From: Hyphomicrobiales bacterium
Lineage (GTDB): Bacteria > Pseudomonadota > Alphaproteobacteria > Rhizobiales > HXMU1428-3
Direction of reading: 5' to 3'
NCBI GenBank assembly: GCA_021775385.1
Contig: JAJFHW010000336.1
Location: forward strand, 1-11,298
DNA length: 11,298 nt
How positions within the stretch are numbered: position 1 is the first letter of the stretch; every line of letters starts with the position of its first letter. A model generated the notes under the pieces. That model saw only the letters and a list, made by a program, of their open reading frames with translations. It was not told the origin of the DNA and did not search any database. Both the position numbers and the translations under genes were made by a program. Of the stretch, positions 1 through 6,370 are shown one piece after another.

Positions 1-105
1 AAGGAACATGGGGTAACAAGTTTTGAAAAACTAAATATTCCCTACACAGAGGACAAAATCCAGAACGCTTTCAAAACTCATTTCAAAACCCATTTCAAAG
101 CTTAA
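1..105 (+). CDS. 3' end of an unidentified plus-strand gene (partial)
   Basis: The first plus-strand frame is open from base 1 to a TAA at 103-105, giving 34 codons with no start in view, so this would be the C-terminus of a gene beginning outside the window. The tail is basic and carries an in-frame duplication, Phe-Lys-Thr-His twice and then Phe-Lys-Ala, encoded by a 12-bp DNA repeat. The stop lies only 14 bp from the stop of the convergent metallopeptidase gene, a normal tail-to-tail arrangement. I do not recognise the family. At this length the frame could be open by chance; the frame-preserving repeat and the tight convergent packing favour a real gene end only weakly. Confidence 0.4.
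   Translation, partial: KEHGVTSFEKLNIPYTEDKIQNAFKTHFKTHFKA
70..99 (+). repeat. 12-bp tandem repeat, about 2.5 copies
   Basis: The unit TTCAAAACYCAT occurs at 70-81 and 82-93, with a partial third copy at 94-99. The period is a multiple of three and falls in the frame of the partial plus-strand gene, where it encodes Phe-Lys-Thr-His. It looks like a replication-slippage duplication. Confidence 0.75.
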
Positions 106-119
106 AGAAAAAACAAAAT

Positions 120-656
120 CTATTCCATACAACCGATCAAAGCTATCGCACGCTCATCTCCAGAAATATGCATTCTTGAGGCTTGAGCATATTTGCGCAT
201 ATCCGTCTGAACATCAGCAATGTCTTTCAATGTAAATAGTCCGCTTCGTATGAGAGAACGGACTGCATAGCAATCAGCCTCCTGCTCAGCTAATTGACGT
301 GACGAACGAAAATAAAGATGTCCTAAAACATGATGGCCGCATTCATGAGCAATAAAAAACAATTGCGAAGCCTCAGATAGTTTCGACAGTCGGCGAATAT
401 TCAGTATCGTCATCGGCCCCACAGGAACACCGCGATGGCGCATCAAATCCGAAAACGCAACATCACTTAAACTATCATTCCTCACATGAAGCACAGGACG
501 GCTATAATAATCCGTGCAACGGCTATCTAGATATTTATCGCTCGGTACCTGTTTAATTTGCCCCTGATTAACCTGATAATTAACTTGTGAAAATACTGCT
601 GAAATACTCAAAAAAGACAGACAAAGAAACAGAAATAATGTTGATTTGAATTTCAT
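120..656 (-). CDS. Secreted HExxH zinc metallopeptidase (M48-like gluzincin)
   Basis: A 178-residue protein. Residues 1-23 form a signal peptide: a short basic start, a long Leu/Phe/Ser core and a likely cut near Phe-Ser-Gln, so the mature enzyme should act in the periplasm or outside the cell. The zinc site is seen directly: HECGHHVLGH at 104-113 gives the HExxH ligands His104 and His108 with catalytic Glu105. The later segment EQEADCYA (124-131) offers Glu126 as third ligand, as in gluzincins. Cys47 and Cys176 could form a disulphide closing the small domain. Related short 'HECGHHVLGH ... EADCWA' proteins occur in alphaproteobacteria, but their substrates are unknown to me. The ATG at 654-656 has an AGGAGA motif about 10 bp upstream and places the signal peptide exactly at the N-terminus. 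It follows pccA by 123 bp and may have its own promoter. Peptidase activity is inferred from the motifs. Confidence 0.85.
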   Translation of the reverse strand: MKFKSTLFLFLCLSFLSISAVFSQVNYQVNQGQIKQVPSDKYLDSRCTDYYSRPVLHVRNDSLSDVAFSDLMRHRGVPVGPMTILNIRRLSKLSEASQLFFIAHECGHHVLGHLYFRSSRQLAEQEADCYAVRSLIRSGLFTLKDIADVQTDMRKYAQASRMHISGDERAIALIGCME

Positions 657-703
657 TTTGAAGCAGTCTCCTTTAATAAATTAAAGTTTCACTCCCTGCC
701 CAC

Positions 704-733
704 ATGATGACACTAGTTCTATTTATATGTCAA
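704..733 (-). promoter_or_regulatory. Possible sigma-70 promoter of the metallopeptidase gene
   Basis: On the minus strand a perfect TTGACA (728-733) is followed after 18 bp by CATCAT (704-709), which matches four of six -10 positions. It lies 48 bp or more ahead of the ATG at 656, so this secreted peptidase may be transcribed independently of pccA. The -10 is weak; this is a pattern match only. Confidence 0.3.
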
Positions 734-748
734 ATAACCCTCAAACGT

Positions 749-770
749 TAAGTAAATACAATGTTACTTA
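749..770. repeat. AT-rich inverted repeat 3' of pccA
   Basis: Perfect 7-bp arms, TAAGTAA (749-755) and TTACTTA (764-770), enclose an 8-base loop. The hairpin begins 10 bases past the pccA stop and lies upstream of the putative metallopeptidase promoter. It has no T-tract and little GC, so it is a poor intrinsic terminator. It may stabilise the pccA mRNA end or be a protein-binding site. Confidence 0.35.
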
Positions 771-779
771 TGCAACTTG

Positions 780-2798
780 TTACTGATCAAATTCCATGAT
801 AACAGCATCAACTGCAAGGCTGTCACCAGCCTCTGCATTAATCTTGGTAACGACAGTATCTCTTTCAGCTTTAAGGATGTTTTCCATTTTCATTGCTTCA
901 ACAATACAAAGTGATTGACCAGCTTTCACTTCTTCACCCTCTTCAACCATGATACTTACAACCAAACCAGGCATCGGGCATAAAAGTAATTTAGAAGTGT
1001 CCGGCGCTACTTTAATCGGCATCAAGGAAGCAAGTTCAGCTTCTCTTTTTGTATAAACAAACGCTGGAGATGTAACTCCAGAATATGAAAGTTCATATCC
1101 ATTATCAAGCGGCCGTACTTGAACAGCAACATCACTCCCGTTCACAGAACCAACCCATAAAGGCTCACCAAACCACCAATTTGAAGAAACAGAAACCGCC
1201 TCACCCAGCTCTCCCTGGAAATGAATAATCAAATCATCTGTCTCAGGTGCTACTTGTTCCACTGTTAACTCTTGGCGAACATCAGAAATAATAACAACAC
1301 GGTCTTCAGCAAAAACAACGCGGCGTCCTTGCATCTGATCAGAAATATGTCGGCGACGTGTATTACCTAGATAATCAATCGCAGCAGCCACACACGATAA
1401 AACTTTAAGCTCTTCACCTTCAGCTGCCCGTGGTTCAAATCCATCCGGATATTCATCGGCAATAAAGTTTGTTGAAATATTCCCAGTTACCCAGCGCTCA
1501 TGTTGCATAATCGCGCTCAAGAATGGAATATTATGCTGAATACCATCAATATAAAACCTATCTAACGCCCCCGCCATATGTTCAATTGCTTCAGAACGAG
1601 TTGGTGCATGGGTGATAAGTTTAGCGATCATCGGATCATAAAACATTGAAATTTCACCACCCTCATAAACACCAGTGTCATTCCTGATAGTCAAACCATT
1701 TTCAGTACTCTCAGTTGGTGGTTGATAACGGACCAAACGACCAATAGAAGGAAGAAAATTACGATAAGGGTCTTCCGCATAAATCCGGCTTTCAATTGAC
1801 CAGCCATCAATTTTCACATCCGATTGAGCAATCTCAAGTTTCTCACCAGCAGCGACCTTGATCATCTGCTCAACCAAATCAACACCAGTAATCAGTTCTG
1901 TAACGGGGTGCTCCACCTGAAGGCGAGTATTCATTTCAAGGAAATAAAAGTTACGGTCTTTATCTACGATAAACTCAACAGTACCCGCACTTTCATAATC
2001 AACAGCTTTAGACAAAGCAACAGACTGTTCGCCCATTTTTTTACGAGTGGCTTCATCAAGGAATGAGCAAGGAGCTTCTTCCAAAACTTTCTGATTGCGG
2101 CGCTGAATAGAACATTCCCGTTCATTCAGATAAATTACATTACCATGCTTATCCGCCAATACTTGAATTTCAATATGGCGCGGTTCAACAATAAATTTCT
2201 CAATAAAAATTCGATCATCGCCAAAGCTGGACATCGCCTCAGATTTTGAAGCACTAAAGCCTTCCTCAACTTCCTCAACAGAATTGGCAATACGCATGCC
2301 CTTCCCGCCGCCGCCAGCAGATGCTTTAATCATGACAGGATAGCCAATGTCGTTAGCGATCTTAATAGCTTCCTCAGGTGTTTCAATCTCACCCATATAA
2401 CCAGGAACAATATTCACCTTGGCATTACTGGCAAATTTCTTGGATTCAATTTTGTCACCCATCACTTCGATGGCTTTAACATTCGGCCCAATAAACGCGA
2501 TACCAGCCTTCTCCAAGGCTTTCGCAAAATCAGCATTTTCAGATAAGAAACCATAACCAGGGTGAATAGCTTCTGCACCAGTTGACGTCGCAGCAGCAAT
2601 AATTTTCTCAGGAATAAGATAACTCTCAGAAGCTGCCGAGCTGCCAACATGCACGGCTTCATCGGCCATTTCTACATGTAGCGCTTGACGGTCAGCATCA
2701 GAATAAACAGCAACAGTTGCTATACCCATTTTTTTAGCAGTTTTAATTACACGGCAAGCAATTTCACCACGATTAGCAATAAGAATTTTTTTGAACAT
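780..2798 (-). CDS. pccA: Propionyl-CoA carboxylase, alpha subunit (biotin carboxylase + biotin carrier)
   Basis: A full-length 672-residue cytosolic subunit. It carboxylates its own biotin using ATP and bicarbonate and delivers the carboxyl group to PccB, which transfers it to propionyl-CoA. The biotin carboxylase domain fills about residues 1-450: the canonical start FKKILIANRGEIACRV, the ATP-grasp glycine loop AGGGGKGMRI (161-170) and the catalytic stretch EMNTRLQVEHPVTE (288-301, Arg292). The middle part (about 460-600) corresponds to the region that binds the beta subunit in PccA proteins. The C-terminal biotinyl domain has PMPG (608-611) and EAMKMEN (634-640), with Lys637 as the biotinylation site. 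Length and C-terminus fit propionyl-CoA carboxylase better than stand-alone AccC, which lacks the carrier domain. The start is fixed by homology, because the upstream bases are A-rich with no obvious Shine-Dalgarno. It is separated from pccB by the hscC module and has a 300-bp leader of its own. Confidence 0.95.
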   Translation of the reverse strand: MFKKILIANRGEIACRVIKTAKKMGIATVAVYSDADRQALHVEMADEAVHVGSSAASESYLIPEKIIAAATSTGAEAIHPGYGFLSENADFAKALEKAGIAFIGPNVKAIEVMGDKIESKKFASNAKVNIVPGYMGEIETPEEAIKIANDIGYPVMIKASAGGGGKGMRIANSVEEVEEGFSASKSEAMSSFGDDRIFIEKFIVEPRHIEIQVLADKHGNVIYLNERECSIQRRNQKVLEEAPCSFLDEATRKKMGEQSVALSKAVDYESAGTVEFIVDKDRNFYFLEMNTRLQVEHPVTELITGVDLVEQMIKVAAGEKLEIAQSDVKIDGWSIESRIYAEDPYRNFLPSIGRLVRYQPPTESTENGLTIRNDTGVYEGGEISMFYDPMIAKLITHAPTRSEAIEHMAGALDRFYIDGIQHNIPFLSAIMQHERWVTGNISTNFIADEYPDGFEPRAAEGEELKVLSCVAAAIDYLGNTRRRHISDQMQGRRVVFAEDRVVIISDVRQELTVEQVAPETDDLIIHFQGELGEAVSVSSNWWFGEPLWVGSVNGSDVAVQVRPLDNGYELSYSGVTSPAFVYTKREAELASLMPIKVAPDTSKLLLCPMPGLVVSIMVEEGEEVKAGQSLCIVEAMKMENILKAERDTVVTKINAEAGDSLAVDAVIMEFDQ

Positions 2799-2855
2799 AT
2801 TTTTTAACTTTTTTCTATATCTAGGTTCGCGGATGCCTGCGACGGTTGCTTTTCC

Positions 2856-2906
2856 TGATGCTTTGTAGGCACCTGAAGGAAAGAAAATGCAACTGAAGGA
2901 GCATCA
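2856..2906. repeat. Inverted repeat TGATGCT / AGCATCA in the pccA leader
   Basis: Seven-base perfect arms at 2856-2862 and 2900-2906 are separated by 37 bases that contain two of the GCANCTGAAG repeats. In the pccA mRNA this could form a long-loop stem about 60-110 bases before the start codon. No known riboswitch class is recognised. Confidence 0.3.
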
Positions 2907-2924
2907 AAAATTAAGCATCTGAAG
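2869..2924 (-). repeat. Three spaced 10-bp repeats (CTTCAGNTGC) upstream of pccA
   Basis: On the minus strand CTTCAGATGC (2915-2924), CTTCAGTTGC (2889-2898) and CTTCAGGTGC (2869-2878) differ only at the seventh base. Start-to-start spacings are 26 and 20 bp, about two helical turns. Such a set may be binding sites for a regulator of pccA, or structural repeats in its leader RNA; which one is not known. Confidence 0.45.
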
Positions 2925-2942
2925 CACATTTAAATTGAATGG

Positions 2943-2973
2943 TATCCGTGTTTATTTATCACATATACCGTGT
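2943..2973. repeat. CCGTGT direct repeats, 22 bp apart
   Basis: CCGTGT occurs at 2946-2951 and 2968-2973, each preceded by an AT-only triplet. GGTAT (2941-2945) and ATACC (2965-2969) also form an inverted pair in the same stretch. Two-turn spacing is typical of regulator half-sites, and the position about 150-170 bp ahead of pccA is compatible with promoter control. No regulator can be named. Confidence 0.25.
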
Positions 2974-3032
2974 CCCTTTTAAACATAGTTTGTAAGAGGA
3001 ACAAGCACTCTCATTAAGTTTTCTTATAAAGA

Positions 3033-3081
3033 AATAAAAAAATAGGCTTCATGAAACGTTTTAGGCTATTTTTCTTTATTT
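3033..3081 (-). terminator. Terminator-like hairpin after the hscC/J-like pair
   Basis: The hairpin begins 18 bases past the stop of the J-like gene. On the minus strand an A-rich arm ending AAAAATAG pairs with CTATTTTTTT, around a 14-18 base loop that contains AAACGTTT. The 3' arm continues into a T-rich tract. The stem is AT-rich with a GG mismatch inside, so it may also work in the opposite direction. It would separate this module from pccA downstream. Confidence 0.5.
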
Positions 3082-3098
3082 TTCTTAGGTCTTAAGAA

Positions 3099-4517
3099 CT
3101 AAATGAGCAAACGATAGATGATAGACGCAATTAATCCTATTCCCGCCATCCCAACAATAAAATCAAACAAAGCCTTAAAACCACCGCGCCCTATGGAGGC
3201 TAATTTTTTCAGTTTTTCTTCTCTGCTCAGCTTTTCATCATTCTGTAAATCCTGGAGACTACTGGCAAGGGTCGTTACAACCAACTTTCTCCCATAAATC
3301 CCAACAATAACATGCACAGAAACAATCATTAAAGTTCCCAAAACACTGGCAATCAAACTGGGGCTGGTTAAACCATAATGCAATACAATCAGCGCCATAA
3401 TATAAAACATACCAGCTAGCGCCTCGAGCCCATCATTGCATCTATGAGCTAACCACAATGGCGAAAAGAGAAATCCAGGCCAACACCAGGACGGTTTCAT
3501 CTCTTTCCCGTTAGAAAGACTCTTTTGATAATATTTTTCATAAACACTATCTGACTTACCCAAATAATCTTTAAAGTGTTCAGCCGTTAACAATGGAAAA
3601 CCAAACGCATCATAGTACGTATCACCAGCCCCATGAGAAACACCAACCTCACCATGACGCAAATAATCCATCAAAACTTCAGATTGGTCACTTGGTAAGA
3701 CCGCATAAATCCGCCGGTCATTTTGTGTCCAGCCGTATTCTTCATCTAGATAGTAGAGAATATTTAAACGAGCATCTCTCTTAAAAGAACTTTCTAACTT
3801 AGCTTCTGTTAAGTTGTCTCCAAGGGCACTTAGTATTTCATATTCAGCATAATTAGAAATATCAAAAGAACATTCCCGAACACGATTTACAAACCGTCTC
3901 CATTCATGAGTATCCCAAAGCGACCACGGCCCCATTAAACTCTCAATTTCATCATCAATCTGTTCATAAGTGATATCATCAATCTCAGCCTCATAAAAAC
4001 CAAGCAGATTTGAGGGTTCCGCAATTTCCCCCTTATCTGCCTGAGGGGTTTCATCAGTCCCCTCATTATAAGGCAATTCAATCGGTTCTAAAGAAGGGGC
4101 CAGATCACTTGGTTGACCATCAACTAGATCTTCTTCAGTAGAAGCCTCTTCAAGAGTTAGCACATAGGTGTCATCTATTCGGGGCTCCCCCTCATCCAAA
4201 GCGCGCTCCAGGTCTGCATTCTCAACCGTCTGATCGACAGATGGGATTAATGTGTCAGCATGAGGAGTTGAATGGTCTGTTTCTTCTTGAGAAGAAAGCT
4301 CTTCACCGTCCTCCTCCTCTTCTTGCTCATAATACTCGTACTCATAATCAAAATCATACGTAGCTAAGTAAATGGCTTCATCTCGCGCTTCTCGGAGTTC
4401 TTGAAATTGCTTTGGGTCTTCGTCAGGGCGTAGGGTTTTTAGCTGTTTTGCATACGCTCTCTTAATCGACCGCTTATCGTCAGTTTTCTCAAGCCCTAAA
4501 CGTTCCCAAACATCCAT
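3099..4517 (-). CDS. Membrane-anchored J-like co-chaperone (DjlB/DjlC type) with DUF2628-like region
   Basis: A 472-residue protein, 6 bp downstream of hscC and probably translated by coupling, since no good ribosome-binding site is visible. Residues 3-50 match the J-like head of E. coli DjlB/DjlC proteins: a WERLGL start, IKRAYAKQLK (18-27), RPDEDPKQFQELREA (30-44). The loop reads Arg-Pro-Asp (30-32) where classical J-domains have His-Pro-Asp. A long, very acidic linker follows (about 55-190, with Glu/Tyr/Asp runs). The C-terminal part has a Trp-rich DUF2628-like segment (WCWPGFLFSPLWLAHR, 344-359), two hydrophobic spans (about 364-382 and 386-409), a charged stretch and a last hydrophobic span (about 452-471). 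It is therefore likely an inner-membrane protein with the J-like head in the cytosol. Known from the family: DjlC stimulates HscC ATPase in E. coli, so pairing with the adjacent hscC is expected. The client is unknown. Confidence 0.8.
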   Translation of the reverse strand: MDVWERLGLEKTDDKRSIKRAYAKQLKTLRPDEDPKQFQELREARDEAIYLATYDFDYEYEYYEQEEEEDGEELSSQEETDHSTPHADTLIPSVDQTVENADLERALDEGEPRIDDTYVLTLEEASTEEDLVDGQPSDLAPSLEPIELPYNEGTDETPQADKGEIAEPSNLLGFYEAEIDDITYEQIDDEIESLMGPWSLWDTHEWRRFVNRVRECSFDISNYAEYEILSALGDNLTEAKLESSFKRDARLNILYYLDEEYGWTQNDRRIYAVLPSDQSEVLMDYLRHGEVGVSHGAGDTYYDAFGFPLLTAEHFKDYLGKSDSVYEKYYQKSLSNGKEMKPSWCWPGFLFSPLWLAHRCNDGLEALAGMFYIMALIVLHYGLTSPSLIASVLGTLMIVSVHVIVGIYGRKLVVTTLASSLQDLQNDEKLSREEKLKKLASIGRGGFKALFDFIVGMAGIGLIASIIYRLLI

Positions 4518-4523
4518 GAGACA

Positions 4524-6230
4524 TCAATCCATATCAAACATGTTATTCTCAAGCTGTGCTAAATTTTGTGAAAATTGCTCACGAACTTTATCCAGGTCTC
4601 TATTAGATTGATCCGTAATCACTTGCTCAAAATCAAGAATTAAAGAACGAACATAATCCCGTTGTGTCTTCAAACTCTCAGCGTAAATCCGTTCAGCTTT
4701 CGCAATAAGCACAGCATTTTCAGTATGTTCACGCGGATGCAGCTTAATACCGCTCAAAGCTTTAAACCGTTTTTCCAAATCTTCATCAGAAAGGTTTGCT
4801 TGGTTTTTAAAAATTTTACGAACAATTTTATCCGTTGAAAGAACTTTTACCTCAACCTCAAGAGCCCCATTGATGTCATAGGTAAACCGAACATCAACTC
4901 CCTCCTTACCAGCCGCCGCGGCAGGCACATCAACCTTTAAATCACCAAGCAAAATATTATCTTCAGGGCGCATATTTTCGCCCTGGTAAATATCCAGATT
5001 AATCTGTGTTTGCTTATCTCTAATTGTAAAAAATTGCTGACTTTCACTAATAGGTACAACAGCATTCCGCTCAATAATCGGCACAATCACCAGATTATCA
5101 TAATTGTCATCAACCACAGCTGATGTACCTAAAGTGTAAGGACAAACATCTGTCATAACAACATCTTCAAGAGCAGCATTGCGGGTCTTAAGACCCGTTT
5201 GTACAGCTGCCCCCAACGCCACAATTTCATCAGGATTTAAATGAGAAAGAGGTAGTTTTTGAAACAAACGCCCAACCATCCGGCGGATCATCGGCATACG
5301 AGAGCTACCTCCAACCATAACAACATTGTCGATGTTTTCAGGCCGCAAAGTCGCGTCATTAATCGCGCGCTCCATAGGCACCCGCAAGCGGCGGCGCAAT
5401 GTACTGGTCAGTTCTTCAAACCGGTCTCGGCTAAAAGAACCTTCTAGTTTTACGTCAGAAATTAGAGCTGAATAAGTCGCGTCTTCTCGCGCAGAAAGGT
5501 CTTTTTTAACAAGCTCAGCCAAGCGTATTAACTTGTTTTTATCAGAAGCCGATAAGGCCTCGAGATCCACCTTATTATCTCCAGCTAAAGTCTCAACCAA
5601 TAAATCCCTAAAATCATTACCACCAAGAAAATTATCTCCGGCAGTCGCTCGCACTTCCATCACATTGTCATACTTATCAAGAATGGAAACATCAAAGGTC
5701 CCACCTCCAAGATCAAAAATAAGGAATTGGCTTTCATCAACTTCATTCAAACCATAAGCCAATGCAGCAGCTGTCGGCTCATTAATCAAACTATCAACCT
5801 TAAGGCCAGCAAGCTTGCCAGCATCAATGGTCGCTTTGCGTTGGATATCATTGAAATAAGCAGGAACAGAAATAATCGCACCTGTTACCTCCTCACCAAG
5901 ATGCTGCTCAGCATCAGCTTTTAAAGAGCGGAGCACAAACGCAGAAAGCTCTTCAGGACGAAACTGATAAGAATGAGAAGAAGCCCCACCAAGCGTAACT
6001 TGTTTATCACTGCCCATGGTCCGTTTAAAATCACCAATGGTCAGATGGGGGTGCGTAATGAGACGTTCTTTCGCCACCTCACCAATCAAGATATCACCTT
6101 GATCATCAACACCAACGACAGACGGAGTTAAAAAAGACTTGAGCGCATTAGGAATTAATTTGGGGCCATCATCACTCCAATAAGAAACCAATGAATTCGT
6201 GGTCCCTAAATCGATACCAACAATAGCCAT
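4524..6230 (-). CDS. hscC: Specialised Hsp70 chaperone HscC
   Basis: A 568-residue cytosolic Hsp70, close in length to E. coli HscC (about 556) and shorter than DnaK (about 638), because the C-terminal lid is reduced and there is no EEVD-like tail. The nucleotide-binding domain (1 to about 365) shows phosphate loop 1 GIDLGTTNSL (5-14), ISVPAYFNDIQR (120-131), INEPTAAALAYG (149-160), phosphate loop 2 FDLGGGTFDVS (172-182) and the adenosine motif VVMVGGSSRMP (303-313). HscC-type features rather than DnaK ones are FKRTMGS (68-74), TDVCPYTLG (360-368), PIIERNAVVPIS (384-395) and IYQGEN (414-419). HscC is constitutive-type and acts with J-proteins of the DjlB/DjlC group; one lies directly downstream. 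An AGAGGG motif 5 bp ahead supports the ATG at 6228-6230. Its upstream gap to pccB (140 bp) contains a terminator-like hairpin, so it probably has its own promoter. Natural clients are not established. Confidence 0.92.
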   Translation of the reverse strand: MAIVGIDLGTTNSLVSYWSDDGPKLIPNALKSFLTPSVVGVDDQGDILIGEVAKERLITHPHLTIGDFKRTMGSDKQVTLGGASSHSYQFRPEELSAFVLRSLKADAEQHLGEEVTGAIISVPAYFNDIQRKATIDAGKLAGLKVDSLINEPTAAALAYGLNEVDESQFLIFDLGGGTFDVSILDKYDNVMEVRATAGDNFLGGNDFRDLLVETLAGDNKVDLEALSASDKNKLIRLAELVKKDLSAREDATYSALISDVKLEGSFSRDRFEELTSTLRRRLRVPMERAINDATLRPENIDNVVMVGGSSRMPMIRRMVGRLFQKLPLSHLNPDEIVALGAAVQTGLKTRNAALEDVVMTDVCPYTLGTSAVVDDNYDNLVIVPIIERNAVVPISESQQFFTIRDKQTQINLDIYQGENMRPEDNILLGDLKVDVPAAAAGKEGVDVRFTYDINGALEVEVKVLSTDKIVRKIFKNQANLSDEDLEKRFKALSGIKLHPREHTENAVLIAKAERIYAESLKTQRDYVRSLILDFEQVITDQSNRDLDKVREQFSQNLAQLENNMFDMD

Positions 6231-6292
6231 GAAACCCTCTTACCTTTTTAAATGCTCACCAAAACGTTCAAAGAAAACTCAAATTCACAGTT

Positions 6293-6331
6293 AAAACGAA
6301 GCCGCAAACTCAAACAAGAATTCACGGCTTC
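6293..6331 (-). terminator. Terminator-like hairpin between pccB and hscC
   Basis: On the minus strand GAAGCCG (6325-6331) pairs perfectly with CGGCTTC (6298-6304) across a 20-base loop, followed by GTTTTAA. The stem is fairly GC-rich for this region and lies 40 bases past the pccB stop. The T-tract is short and the loop long, so termination may be partial. Confidence 0.5.
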
Positions 6332-6355
6332 ACTATAATCACACTTTAGTTATAT

Positions 6356-6367
6356 GAGGCTAGCCTC
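6356..6367. repeat. Perfect 12-bp palindrome GAGGCTAGCCTC
   Basis: The palindrome sits 3 bp after the pccB stop codon and is flanked by an outer pair TAGTT/AACTA with unequal spacing. As RNA it could form a small imperfect hairpin at the end of pccB; as DNA it could bind a dimeric protein. There is no further support for either. Confidence 0.35.
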
Positions 6368-6370
6368 CAA

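Larger units (their letters stand above)
2799..3098. other. 300-bp intergenic leader of pccA
   Basis: No credible gene is seen here; the longest frames are short and lack family signatures. The stretch holds a terminator-like hairpin at its right end, a pair of CCGTGT direct repeats 22 bp apart, three GCANCTGAAG repeats and a TGATGCT/AGCATCA inverted pair, each listed separately. The pccA promoter presumably lies here, but I cannot pick convincing -35/-10 hexamers. The length and repeat content suggest a regulated 5' region, which is inference. Confidence 0.5.

Noticed and set aside
780..2798. pccA as acetyl-CoA carboxylase AccC, methylcrotonyl-CoA carboxylase or pyruvate carboxylase
   Set aside because: AccC lacks the fused biotinyl domain and pyruvate carboxylase would carry a carboxyltransferase domain. 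The nearby beta subunit has the Asp found in propionyl-specific enzymes. MCC is less likely but is excluded only by overall resemblance.
2890..2923. 11-codon plus-strand mini-ORF in the pccA leader with a GAAGGA-like site ahead
   Set aside because: It is very short, runs antisense to the pccA leader and has no supporting context; likely chance.
4524..6230. Main housekeeping DnaK with a DnaJ partner
   Set aside because: The protein is too short, lacks the full lid and acidic tail, and carries HscC-type signatures; the neighbour has no G/F or zinc-finger regions of DnaJ.
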